Under the pieces are notes generated by a model that was not told the DNA's origin, searched no databases, and saw only the letters and a program-made list of their open reading frames with translations. From JAAZBA01 sp964461815 (lineage in GTDB: Bacteria; Bacillota; Clostridia; Oscillospirales; QAMX01): a DNA stretch of 31,582 nucleotides. Location of the stretch: NCBI GenBank assembly GCA_964461815.1, contig CAYWVF010000027.1:1-31582 (forward strand), in the 5' to 3' direction. Every line of letters begins with the position of its first letter. Position 1 is the first letter of the stretch. Shown here one piece after another: positions 8,957 to 16,727 of the stretch. A program made the position numbers and the translations under genes.

Positions 8957-8977
8957 GTCTTTTTTTTCATGTATAAT
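8950..8977 (+). promoter_or_regulatory. glyQS promoter
   Basis: TTGACA (8950-8955), 16-nt spacer, TATAAT (8972-8977): both boxes are perfect consensus. It drives a leader of about 230 nt ahead of glyQS. It shares five base pairs of its -35 box with the divergent tRNA-Pro promoter. Confidence 0.88.
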
Positions 8978-8983
8978 TATTAT

Positions 8984-9213
8984 ATCACCATTTTATTTTA
9001 TTTGATGCTGAGGTGCGGTAAAATATATGGTGCTGTGCGATAAGGACAGCAGAGAAAACGCTTATGCTCAAAAGGGGATGACCGATATTATGGTACTTGG
9101 TCTATTCCCGACACGGTATGCTCGTACCGATGTCGGGCTTTGATAATAAATTCGGGATATGAAAGCTCCCGAGCCGTGAAGTGAAAATAATATATTAAGG
9201 ATGGTTTATAGAT
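8984..9213 (+). other. Long structured 5' leader of glyQS, class unknown
   Basis: No gene is seen in these 230 nt. Visible structure includes GCTGT/ACAGC near 9033-9053, a strong hairpin CCCGACA/TGTCGGG (9107-9113 and 9131-9137) with an inner GGTA/TACC helix, and TCGGGA/TCCCGA near 9153-9173. No T-box sequence (GGTGG...CCACG) and no glycine-riboswitch core could be recognised. A regulatory leader, or a processed small RNA ending at the 9107-9137 hairpin, is possible. Confidence 0.45.
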
Positions 9214-10614
9214 ATGCAGAATACAGAAAAAACGATGGATAAAATAGTTGCCCTGTGTAAGGGCAGAGGATATATTTACGCAGGCAGTGAGATCTACGGC
9301 GGCCTTGCAAACTCCTGGGACTACGGCCCTCTCGGAGTCGAGCTTAAGAACAACATCAAGCGTGCATGGTGGAAGAAATTCGTTCAGGAAAACCCCTACA
9401 ACGTGGGACTTGACTCCGCTATCCTCATGAATCCGCAGGTATGGGTAGCATCAGGTCACGTTACGACCTTCAACGATCCGCTCATCGACTGTAAGGCATG
9501 TAAAATGCGTCACCGTGCAGACAAGCTCATCGAGGAATGGTGCAAGGAGAACAACGACACAGAGACAAATATCGAGGCTATGACAAATGAGGACATGGTA
9601 GCGTTCATCCGTGAGAAGAACGTATGCTGCACAGGCTGCGGTAAGTCCGACTTTACAGATATCCGTAAGTTCAACCTCATGTTCAAGACACATCAGGGCG
9701 TAACAGAGGACAATTCCACAGAGGTATATCTCCGTCCGGAGACAGCTCAGGGTATATTCGTAAACTTCAAGAATATCCAGCGCACGACACGCCGCAAGGT
9801 ACCGTTCGGCGTTTGCCAGGTAGGTAAGAGCTTCCGTAACGAGATCACACCGGGTAACTTCATCTTCCGTATCCGTGAGTTTGAGCAGATGGAGCTTGAA
9901 TTCTTCTGCAAGCCCGGAACAGACCTTGAGTGGTTCGCATACTGGCGCAAATTCTGTAACGACTGGCTCGTAAACCTCGGTATCGCACCCGAGAATCTCA
10001 GACTCCGTGACCATGAGCCTGAGGAGCTTGCATTCTACTCCAAGGCAACGACAGACTTCGAGTTCATGTTCCCGTTCGGATGGGGCGAGCTCTGGGGCGT
10101 TGCAGACCGTACAGACTACGACCTCACACAGCACATCAATACCTCCGGTCAGGATCTCTCCTACTTCGATCCCGAAACGAACGAACGCTATGTTCCCTAC
10201 GTTATCGAGCCGTCACTCGGTGCAGACCGTGTAACGCTGGCATTCATGGTAGAGGCATATGACGAAGAGGTAGTCGATGCTGAGAAGAACGATACACGTG
10301 TTGTAATGCATCTCCACCCGGCACTTGCACCGTATAAGTGCGCCGTTCTCCCGCTCTCAAAGAAGCTCTCCGAAAAGGCTAACGAGGTATATTCAAAGCT
10401 CTCCAAGTACTACATGGTAGACTACGACGAATCCGGCTCTATCGGTAAGCGCTACCGCCGTCAGGATGAGATCGGTACTCCGTACTGCATCACCGTTGAC
10501 TTCGATACACTCGAGGATGGCTGTGTAACGGTACGTGACAGAGATACAATGGAGCAGGTAAGAGTAAATATTGATGAGCTCAAAGCATTCATCGATGAAA
10601 AAATAGATTTCTAA
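9214..10614 (+). CDS. glyQS: Glycyl-tRNA synthetase, dimeric class II type
   Basis: 466 aa, the usual length of the bacterial homodimeric enzyme (EC 6.1.1.14). It charges tRNA-Gly with glycine using ATP in the cytoplasm. The N-terminus has the family segment YGGLANSWDYGPLG (28-41). A Cys-rich insertion (C93, C96, then CCTGCG at 138-143) may bind a metal. Motif 2 is seen as KSFRNE (205-210) followed by FRIREFEQMELEFF, and motif 3 as GADRVTLAF. The anticodon-binding domain begins near HLHPALAPYKCAVLPL. AAGGATGG lies 8 nt before the ATG. It is monocistronic, with its own promoter and long leader upstream and a strong terminator downstream. Confidence 0.97.
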   Translation: MQNTEKTMDKIVALCKGRGYIYAGSEIYGGLANSWDYGPLGVELKNNIKRAWWKKFVQENPYNVGLDSAILMNPQVWVASGHVTTFNDPLIDCKACKMRHRADKLIEEWCKENNDTETNIEAMTNEDMVAFIREKNVCCTGCGKSDFTDIRKFNLMFKTHQGVTEDNSTEVYLRPETAQGIFVNFKNIQRTTRRKVPFGVCQVGKSFRNEITPGNFIFRIREFEQMELEFFCKPGTDLEWFAYWRKFCNDWLVNLGIAPENLRLRDHEPEELAFYSKATTDFEFMFPFGWGELWGVADRTDYDLTQHINTSGQDLSYFDPETNERYVPYVIEPSLGADRVTLAFMVEAYDEEVVDAEKNDTRVVMHLHPALAPYKCAVLPLSKKLSEKANEVYSKLSKYYMVDYDESGSIGKRYRRQDEIGTPYCITVDFDTLEDGCVTVRDRDTMEQVRVNIDELKAFIDEKIDF

Positions 10615-10624
10615 TGTAGTGAAA

Positions 10625-10656
10625 GGGCAGTCTCACTTGCGAGACTGCCCTTTTTT
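10625..10656 (+). terminator. Terminator of glyQS
   Basis: Perfect 10-bp stem GGGCAGTCTC/GAGACTGCCC (10625-10634 and 10641-10650) with a 6-nt loop, followed by TTTTTT. It abuts the stop codon of the convergent kinase gene. Confidence 0.93.
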
Positions 10657-11390
10657 CACATATATTCACCGTCACCCGTCATGGTAAGCTCCAGCCTTGC
10701 ACGGTGATGGTGCTTTAAAAGCCTATCTACGTTTTTACTGTCACTTCCAAGGTAGAATTCCTCGGCAGCTGCTCTCGACAGACCGCCTCGTACCTTGCGC
10801 TCGATCAGCCTTTCACGAAGCAGCTCGTGACCTGCGTAAATAAACACACTGTCGTCACAGTAATCTATCAGCTCAGCCCATGACGGCTCGGTATACAATA
10901 GCCAGTTCCCCTCGAGTAGCACTATGCTTTGCGTGACCTCGACCGCAGCCTCCGATACATCGTGGATGTTCCTGTCGTATATCGGCCACATGACGTTCTC
11001 GGTCTTCATAAGCTCAAGCCGTTTCGTGAGCGCTGCCACGTCAAACGTCTCGGGACTGCCCTTGACACGCTTCATCGGCAGCTCGATACCGTCTACCGTG
11101 ACAGTGTGAGACGCTATGTATTCACTGCGGTAGTGAAAGCCGTCCAGCCCGACAGATTGTATGTCCTCAAGCTCATCGTGCTCGTGTGACAGCTGCTCCA
11201 GAAGCAGCGACAGCGTAGTCTTTCCTGCACCGGGAGGCGCACAGAGAAACGCAATGATCCTGCGCCCGCTTTTTCTTCTAAGCTCCGTCCAGTACCGAAG
11301 CAGCGGCAGAAATATCTCATTTACGGCTCGTTCGTCATATGCTGCCACGGTTTTGAAGCCGTTTACATCGAGTATGTATTCCTTTTTCAT
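10656..11390 (-). CDS. P-loop kinase of the uridine kinase/PRK-like group
   Basis: 244 aa. The Walker A motif APPGAGKTT is at 51-59. The rest follows nucleoside/sugar kinases of the YggC/FrcK type: GLDGFHY after the second strand, KGSPETFDV near the substrate site, and the strand VLLEGNWLL. It should transfer phosphate from ATP to a nucleoside or sugar; the substrate cannot be told. Its ATG overlaps the TGA of the upstream AraC gene (ATGA), so translation is probably coupled, with AAGGA about 8 nt upstream. Coupling to an AraC regulator and divergence from a Gfo/Idh dehydrogenase suggest a small carbohydrate pathway. No terminator of its own is needed, as the glyQS hairpin lies at its 3' end. 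Confidence 0.8.
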   Translation of the reverse strand: MKKEYILDVNGFKTVAAYDERAVNEIFLPLLRYWTELRRKSGRRIIAFLCAPPGAGKTTLSLLLEQLSHEHDELEDIQSVGLDGFHYRSEYIASHTVTVDGIELPMKRVKGSPETFDVAALTKRLELMKTENVMWPIYDRNIHDVSEAAVEVTQSIVLLEGNWLLYTEPSWAELIDYCDDSVFIYAGHELLRERLIERKVRGGLSRAAAEEFYLGSDSKNVDRLLKHHHRARLELTMTGDGEYM

Positions 11391-12196
11391 GCTCTTTTCC
11401 TTATCTCACTCGGAGTATGACCTGTTACTCTTTTGAATACGGTGCTGAAATAATTCTGATCCGTATATCCCAGCTCAAGTGCCGTCTCCTTGACGCTCCG
11501 ACCCTCACGCAGAAGCTCCGCAGCCTTATGCATCTGTATCCTCTTGCAGTATTCTATCACACCGACACCGGCATAGGTCGAAAACGTCTTTTGCAGGTTT
11601 ATCTCGCTCATGCTGCAAAGTGATGCAAGCCTGCTCACCGTCAACCGCTCGTACATATGCTCCTCAATGGTCTTCATTATCATCGAGTAGTTCAGCGCAC
11701 CCTGAGTCGGCTTTACAGAGCCTGTGGAAATACCCTCGGAGAGGCTTGTCAGAAAGAGCTCCAGCTCCTTTATGAATCTGAAATGCTCGGATGTGGAATC
11801 TTTGAATCCGTTTACCCATATCCAGTCCCTCGAATAGTACCTGTCAGCCATCTCGTACATAGCCTTGACCTGTGAAAGGTCGCTGATATCGCACACTCTG
11901 CCGTTAAGATCGGGTATTTGCTCACCCGAAAAGGTGAACACGATCACAGTCGCACTGCTGTTGTCAAGATTGCAAATATTGTGGAACTGCATGGGTGGAT
12001 GGAGCAGAAGCTGCCCCTTTTTGAGCGAAAAAATGTTGCTGTCGGCAGCAACGCTGACGTTGCCGTCGGTAACGCATACAAGCTCGTAGAAGTCGTGCGT
12101 CTCACCGTGGAATTTGTATTTGGGTGAAAATGACTGACGGAAGAAGGTATGCAGCGCCGTTATCCTTGGGTTTTCCTCAATTGAAAGCTGTCTCAT
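11387..12196 (-). CDS. AraC-family transcriptional regulator
   Basis: 269 aa. Residues 1-130 look like a cupin-type sensor domain (HDFYELVCVTDG, then LKKGQLLLHPPMQFH). The C-terminal part, about 170-266, holds the two helix-turn-helix motifs: RLASLCSMSEINLQKTF, then ETALELGYTDQNYFSTVFKRVTGHTPSEIRK, which is the AraC signature. It probably senses a sugar or derivative. It is first in a two-gene operon with the P-loop kinase and divergent from the Gfo/Idh gene at 12333, its probable target. GGTGA lies about 5 nt before the ATG. Confidence 0.93.
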   Translation of the reverse strand: MRQLSIEENPRITALHTFFRQSFSPKYKFHGETHDFYELVCVTDGNVSVAADSNIFSLKKGQLLLHPPMQFHNICNLDNSSATVIVFTFSGEQIPDLNGRVCDISDLSQVKAMYEMADRYYSRDWIWVNGFKDSTSEHFRFIKELELFLTSLSEGISTGSVKPTQGALNYSMIMKTIEEHMYERLTVSRLASLCSMSEINLQKTFSTYAGVGVIEYCKRIQMHKAAELLREGRSVKETALELGYTDQNYFSTVFKRVTGHTPSEIRKRA

Positions 12197-12262
12197 AACA
12201 TCACCGAGTATATAAAATCAAAGATAAAATATTCTTCCTCCGATATACGAAGGGCGAAAAAG

Positions 12263-12288
12263 GGTATAAACTATACTCAGATTATACC
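12263..12288. promoter_or_regulatory. Inverted repeat, candidate operator between AraC and the Gfo/Idh gene
   Basis: Perfect 7-bp arms GGTATAA/TTATACC separated by 12 bp. One arm covers the -10 box of the AraC promoter; the other presents a TATAAA -10-like hexamer towards the Gfo/Idh gene, which lacks a recognisable -35. This fits autoregulation plus activator-dependent transcription. Confidence 0.45.
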
Positions 12289-12309
12289 ACTGATTCGGAT
12301 TTTTTTCAA
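12281..12309 (-). promoter_or_regulatory. Promoter of the AraC-kinase operon
   Basis: Minus-strand TTGAAA (12304-12309), 17-nt spacer, TATAAT (12281-12286). The -10 lies inside an inverted repeat GGTATAA-N12-TTATACC (12263-12269 and 12282-12288). Confidence 0.75.
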
Positions 12310-12332
12310 TTATATGTTTTATGGAGGTAAAT

Positions 12333-13622
12333 ATGAAGCAGTTAAAGGTCATCGTTATCGGCGCGGGAAGCCGCGGACAGGGATATACAAATATCATGGC
12401 AGATCATCCCGATAAGTTCAAGGTAGTAGGCGTAGCAGAGCCTGTTGAGAACAGAAGAAATTACATAAAGGAAAAGCACGGTTGTGATGAGAAGAACTGC
12501 TTTACCACATGGGAAGACATACTCGCAGTACCGAAGTTTGCCGACATTGCCATAATCTCAACGATGGATCAGCTCCATATCGAGCCTGCTATGAAGGCGC
12601 TGGAGCTCGGCTATGATCTCCTGCTTGAAAAGCCCGTTGCAACGACACCGGAGGAATGCGGCAAGGTATATAAGCAGGCTGAAAAGTACGGCAGAAAGGT
12701 AGTAGTATGTCACGTGCTCCGCTACACACCGTATTTCATGAGACTGAAGAAGATAATCGACGACGGCGTGCTCGGCAAGATAATGTCCGTAGAGCATGTT
12801 GAGTGCGTAGGCAATGTACATCAGAGCCATAGCTTCGTAAGAGGTAACTGGGGCAATTCCGGCAGAAGCTCCTTCATGCTGCTCCAGAAGTGCTGCCATG
12901 ACCTTGATATATTACAGTGGCTCATGGGCGAGGAATGCTCGAGAATACAGTCCTTCGGCTCACTCTCATACTTCAAGGAAGAGAACGCTCCGGCAGGCGC
13001 ACCGGAGAGATGTGTTGACGGCTGCCCGGCAGCAGAGGAATGCCCGTACAATTCAGTAAAGCTTTACTATGATAACAAGAAAAACGCATGGTTCAGAAAT
13101 GCGGCAACTCAGATGGTAGATCCTACAGATGAGGACGTAATGAATGCACTGAAAAACACGCAGTACGGCAAGTGCGTATTCAAGTGCGACAATGATGTAG
13201 TAGACCATCAGACGGTAAACATGGAGTTTGCAAGCGGCGCTACAGTAACAATGACGATGAGCGCATTCACAAAGGGTGGCAGACATTCTCACATCATGGG
13301 AACAAAGGGTGAGCTTTGGGCTGAGATGGATGCAGAGAACGGAAAGCAGTTCAGATTCTACAACTTCGCTACAAAGACAACAGACTATATCGACGCTGAG
13401 ATCGCAGTCAAGGGCGACAGCATCGTATCGGGTCACGGCGGCGGTGACGACGGTGTCGTAAACGCAGTCTATGAATATGTAACAGGTGCTATCGGAAGCG
13501 ACAGCGTAAGCGAGATAGGTATCTCCTGTGCAAACCATATGCTCGTATTCGCAGCCGAGGATTCCAGACTCTCCGGCAAGGTCATAGATACGAAGGATTA
13601 TATGGACAAGTACATGAAGTAA
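12333..13622 (+). CDS. Gfo/Idh/MocA-family NAD(P)-dependent oxidoreductase
   Basis: 429 aa. The Rossmann segment VIVIGAGSRGQGY is at 6-18. The catalytic EKP motif (99-101) and the active-site His189 in KCCHDLD are intact, so unlike the gene at 1947 this should be a true dehydrogenase acting on a sugar or inositol-like substrate. An unusual Cys-rich insert CVDGCPAAEEC (227-237) may bind a metal or form a redox site. ATG at 12333 is preferred over the in-frame ATG at 12321, because the latter overlaps the GGAGG Shine-Dalgarno at 12323-12327, which is correctly spaced for 12333. It is divergent from the AraC-kinase operon and monocistronic. Confidence 0.9.
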   Translation: MKQLKVIVIGAGSRGQGYTNIMADHPDKFKVVGVAEPVENRRNYIKEKHGCDEKNCFTTWEDILAVPKFADIAIISTMDQLHIEPAMKALELGYDLLLEKPVATTPEECGKVYKQAEKYGRKVVVCHVLRYTPYFMRLKKIIDDGVLGKIMSVEHVECVGNVHQSHSFVRGNWGNSGRSSFMLLQKCCHDLDILQWLMGEECSRIQSFGSLSYFKEENAPAGAPERCVDGCPAAEECPYNSVKLYYDNKKNAWFRNAATQMVDPTDEDVMNALKNTQYGKCVFKCDNDVVDHQTVNMEFASGATVTMTMSAFTKGGRHSHIMGTKGELWAEMDAENGKQFRFYNFATKTTDYIDAEIAVKGDSIVSGHGGGDDGVVNAVYEYVTGAIGSDSVSEIGISCANHMLVFAAEDSRLSGKVIDTKDYMDKYMK

Positions 13623-13629
13623 TTCACAC

Positions 13630-13665
13630 GGCAGGAACGTTTTATACAGCGTTCCTGCCCTTTTT
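13630..13665 (+). terminator. Terminator of the Gfo/Idh gene
   Basis: Stem GGCAGGAACG/CGTTCCTGCC (13630-13639 and 13650-13659) with a 10-nt loop, followed by CTTTTT. Confidence 0.92.
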
Positions 13666-13675
13666 AATACTCATC

Positions 13676-13711
13676 AAAAAAGGACTTCGGTCAGTGCGAC
13701 CGAAGTCCTTT
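13676..13711 (-). terminator. Terminator of the ABC transporter gene
   Basis: Perfect stem AGGACTTCGGTC/GACCGAAGTCCT (13681-13692 and 13699-13710). On the minus strand it is followed by a T6 run (complement of 13676-13681). It stands back to back with the Gfo/Idh terminator. Confidence 0.92.
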
Positions 13712-13714
13712 GCA

Positions 13715-15448
13715 TTATTCGAATATATCGTTTTCTCGAAACTGCAACGAATACAGCTTCTTATACGTACCGTCGGCAGCCATAAGCTCCTCGTGAGTGC
13801 CGCGCTCGGTGATGCGGCCGTTTATCACTACGGCGATCTCGTCTGCATTGCGGATGGTGGACAATCTGTGAGCTACCACGAGAGTCGTGCGACCCTTACA
13901 GAGCTCATCGAGAGCCTGCTGTATGAGCACCTCAGTCGTATTGTCGAGCGCACTTGTTGCCTCGTCAAGAATGAGTATAGCCGGATCCTTGAGGAACACA
14001 CGTGCGATGCTCAGCCTCTGCTTCTGACCGCCCGACAGCTTCACACCTCTTTCACCTATCTCGGTATCATAGCCCTTTTCGAGCGTCATTACATAATCGT
14101 GAATGTTCGCACGCTTTGCAGCCTCGTATACCTCCTCGTCCGTAGCATCGGGACGGCCGTAGAGTATATTCTCACGAATAGTGCCGACAAAGAGGAACAC
14201 ATCCTGCTGAACTATACCTATATTGCGCCTAACCGAGTCGAGCGTCAGGTCACGTATGTCCTTACCGTCTATGAGGATTGCACCGTTACCCTCCTCGAGC
14301 CTGTAGAAATTCGGAAGCAGGTGGCACAGCGTAGTCTTACCTCCGCCCGACGGCCCGACGAGCGCAAGCTTACGACCCTTTTCGAGCTTGAGATCCACGT
14401 CATGCAATACCTCCTTGGTTTTATCGTAGGAGTATGAGACGTTTTTAAACTCGATATCGCCCTGCACGTCCTTGAGCACCTCGGCATTCGGAGCATCCTC
14501 CTCGGGCTTCTCGTCCATGATCTCAAGGAAGCGTTTGAAGCCGCTGACTCCGTTCTGAAACTGCTCCATGAAGCTTATGAGCGTGTTTACAGGGCTGATA
14601 AACAGGTTGACAGAGACGATAAAGGTGGAGTAATCACCGAAGGATATCCTGCCCGAATACAGGAACAGACCGCCTGCGATGAGTATGAATACGTTGAATA
14701 TATCGGTAACGAACGTCGTGGAGGAGTGAAACTTACCCATAGCACTGTATGCACAGCGTGATGCATCGACGAATTGCTTGTCGCCAACCTTGAACTTTTC
14801 TATCTCACGCTCGGAGTTCGTATAAGCCTTCGTCACACGAATGCCCGTGATGCTGCTCTCGACTGCTGCGTTTATAGTAGCATTGCTCTTGCGGCGATCG
14901 TTAAAGGCTTTGCTCATAGCCTTGCGGTAATGCAGCGTGACGATAACGAGCACGGGAACACATGCGAAAATAATGAGTGTGAGTATCCAGTCGATGCTGC
15001 ACAGATATATAAAGGACAGTATTATCATGACGGAGCTTATGAGAAGATTTTCGGGGCCGTGATGTGCAAGCTCACATACCTCGAACAGGTCGCTTGTGAT
15101 ACGTGTCATGATACGTCCCGTCTCATGGTTATCATAGAAGCCGAACGGCAGCCTTTCAAGGTGAGCGAACAGATCGATACGCATCTGAGACTGCATCTTT
15201 ACACCTATGACATGACCGTAATACTGTACGAAATAGCGTAAAAACATGCGTATCACGTACAATACGAGCACGATAAGCCCGGCGATCACGATTGTCGAGT
15301 ACATCTTTTCGGGGATATAGATGTTGAGCATCTTATTTGTTACGATGGGATATACCATGCCTATGATAGATATGAGCAGTGACGCCAGCATATCGAGCGC
15401 AAGCATCCTCTTATGAGGCTCGTAATAGCGGATAAAACGTTTGAGCAT
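13715..15448 (-). CDS. ABC exporter half-transporter (permease fused to ATPase)
   Basis: About 577 aa. The N-terminal half has six hydrophobic helices of the ABC type-I exporter domain, with the EHETGRIMTRITSDLFEV-like coupling region (here NHETGRIMTR). The C-terminal half is the ATPase, with Walker A GPSGGGKTT, signature LSGGQKQR, Walker B AILILDEATSALD and the switch VAHRLSTI. It should work as a homodimer exporting a lipid, peptide or drug; the substrate is unknown. The in-frame ATG at 15461-15463 has no Shine-Dalgarno, whereas its own ATGGAG supplies GGAG about 9 nt before the next ATG (15446-15448), so the shorter start is preferred. It is monocistronic, with a strong promoter and terminator. 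Confidence 0.92.
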   Translation of the reverse strand: MLKRFIRYYEPHKRMLALDMLASLLISIIGMVYPIVTNKMLNIYIPEKMYSTIVIAGLIVLVLYVIRMFLRYFVQYYGHVIGVKMQSQMRIDLFAHLERLPFGFYDNHETGRIMTRITSDLFEVCELAHHGPENLLISSVMIILSFIYLCSIDWILTLIIFACVPVLVIVTLHYRKAMSKAFNDRRKSNATINAAVESSITGIRVTKAYTNSEREIEKFKVGDKQFVDASRCAYSAMGKFHSSTTFVTDIFNVFILIAGGLFLYSGRISFGDYSTFIVSVNLFISPVNTLISFMEQFQNGVSGFKRFLEIMDEKPEEDAPNAEVLKDVQGDIEFKNVSYSYDKTKEVLHDVDLKLEKGRKLALVGPSGGGKTTLCHLLPNFYRLEEGNGAILIDGKDIRDLTLDSVRRNIGIVQQDVFLFVGTIRENILYGRPDATDEEVYEAAKRANIHDYVMTLEKGYDTEIGERGVKLSGGQKQRLSIARVFLKDPAILILDEATSALDNTTEVLIQQALDELCKGRTTLVVAHRLSTIRNADEIAVVINGRITERGTHEELMAADGTYKKLYSLQFRENDIFE

Positions 15449-15486
15449 ACTGTTATTCTCCATTTTCAGCTTATTTACGTTAGATT

Positions 15487-15515
15487 ATTATATATTATTT
15501 GACGATTTTTGTCAA
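15487..15515 (-). promoter_or_regulatory. Promoter of the ABC exporter gene
   Basis: Minus-strand TTGACA (15510-15515), 17-nt spacer, TATAAT (15487-15492): full consensus. An inverted repeat TTGAC-N7-GTCAA (15499-15515) covers the -35 box and may be an operator. Confidence 0.85.
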
Positions 15516-15523
15516 CTGCGGCG

Positions 15524-15559
15524 AAAAAAAGGACAGAGGCGAATTTCTAGCCTCTGTCA
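15524..15559 (-). terminator. Terminator downstream of the EamA transporter gene
   Basis: Perfect stem GACAGAGGC/GCCTCTGTC (15532-15540 and 15550-15558), followed on the minus strand by T7. It is 170 nt beyond the EamA stop codon, leaving a long 3' untranslated region. That region (15560-15726) holds no convincing gene but contains the complementary segments GACGGAAAA (15627-15635) and TTTTCCGTC (15714-15722). Confidence 0.75.
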
Positions 15560-15726
15560 AAAGCGTGAAGTGATATTTTTGTCCGGAAAACAGCGCGAAA
15601 AGTCGGTGATAAGTAGGAAAGCGGAAGACGGAAAAGCTCGATCTCAAACAACTTGCCGCGCATATTACCCGGACAGGTGCGGTTAAAACTATACAGAAGG
15701 AGATGACCGAAAATTTTCCGTCAAGG

Positions 15727-16614
15727 CTATTTAACGTGTGTTTTTTTGCGAAGACTGTCCTTGAGCATTGGTATAAGCTCACTTGAAGCAGCTCCGCCGA
15801 GTATCAACAGAGCACCGAGCACCTGCACATGGCTCATTTCCTCACCCAGTACGGCGGCTGAGAAAACTATCGCCGACAACGGCTCAAGATAGCCGCATAT
15901 CGATACCGTGTGCGCCGGAAGCTGCCCGATAGCCGAGAAATAAAGGTAGCAGCCGATGCCTGTGTTTATTATACCGAGTATCAGAACAGGTATGATGCTC
16001 GAGGTGGGAATGCTTATTTCAAGCCTATGCCTGAACAGAGAGAATACAAAAACCGTAAGGAAGCTCGCTGTCGTCTGTACCAGTGAATTTTCAGGGCCTA
16101 CGATGTCCTTTGCCTTCTTGTTGAAGATCACCATCACAGAATACATGACTGCCGACATAAGAGCAAATATTATACCCGAGAGCTTTAGAGCCTCTGATGC
16201 ACCGCCGTTGATAAGGAATATACCGAGCAGTACAGCGCCGAAGCCTGCAATAGTGGCTGAGGTTAAGCTCTCCTTGAAAAGCACCGGAGAGAGCACCATG
16301 ACGATCACCGGGCCGCAGTAGTATAAAAGAGATGCTATGCTCACTCCGATAAGCTCGTATGCCTCGTACAGAAATATCCAGCTTACTCCAAGTGCGATGC
16401 CCGAGATACAAAGATATGCTGATTGCGCTCTGTTTTTGTAAAAACTGATCTTCCCCTTCCTCGCAAAAAATACCGCGGCAAGAAATATACTTCCAATAAG
16501 AGTGCGTAGAAATACTATCTGCGTACTCGGCAGAGCTATGAAGCTTGCTACGATACCATTAGTGCCAAAAAGAAGAAGAGAAAATATGTACTTGGAAAGA
16601 TATTTCCGCTTCAC
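15727..16614 (-). CDS. EamA-family (DMT superfamily) transporter
   Basis: 295 aa, the usual length for the family, with about ten hydrophobic segments arranged as two repeated EamA halves. The second half ends with the typical SICGYLEPLSAIVFSAAVLGE segment. It is an inner-membrane exporter of metabolites or amino acids; the substrate cannot be told. The start is GTG at 16612-16614, with AAGAGG 8 nt upstream. It is divergent from a LysR regulator across 113 bp, a common pairing in which the regulator activates the exporter. The minus-strand -10 TATACT (16646-16651) has no good -35, consistent with activator dependence. Confidence 0.9.
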   Translation of the reverse strand: MKRKYLSKYIFSLLLFGTNGIVASFIALPSTQIVFLRTLIGSIFLAAVFFARKGKISFYKNRAQSAYLCISGIALGVSWIFLYEAYELIGVSIASLLYYCGPVIVMVLSPVLFKESLTSATIAGFGAVLLGIFLINGGASEALKLSGIIFALMSAVMYSVMVIFNKKAKDIVGPENSLVQTTASFLTVFVFSLFRHRLEISIPTSSIIPVLILGIINTGIGCYLYFSAIGQLPAHTVSICGYLEPLSAIVFSAAVLGEEMSHVQVLGALLILGGAASSELIPMLKDSLRKKTHVK

Positions 16615-16685
16615 TGCTATTGCCTCTTGCTTTTTTGATGATAATAGTATAACATATATTTATACATAACAAAAGCGAATGTTTG

Positions 16686-16700
16686 TCATGTTTACCATGA
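16686..16700. promoter_or_regulatory. Candidate LysR binding site
   Basis: Inverted repeat TCATG-TTTAC-CATGA lies between the divergent EamA and LysR genes and ends directly at an extended -10 (TGA TAAAAT, 16698-16706) facing lysR. Its position suits LysR autoregulation and activation of the EamA gene; the assignment is an inference. Confidence 0.4.
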
Positions 16701-16727
16701 TAAAATGTCATACAAAGGGTGAAGCAC

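Noticed and set aside
9451..10134. 227-aa frame opposite glyQS
   Set aside because: It is antisense to conserved synthetase motifs. The open frame results from the strong codon bias of glyQS.
13694..14437. 247-aa open frame opposite the ABC exporter
   Set aside because: It lies wholly antisense to clear ATPase motifs, begins in the terminator region and shows no domain.
15495..15782. 95-aa minus-strand frame overlapping the EamA end and the ABC exporter promoter
   Set aside because: It runs through a terminator and a promoter and starts inside the EamA gene without a Shine-Dalgarno.
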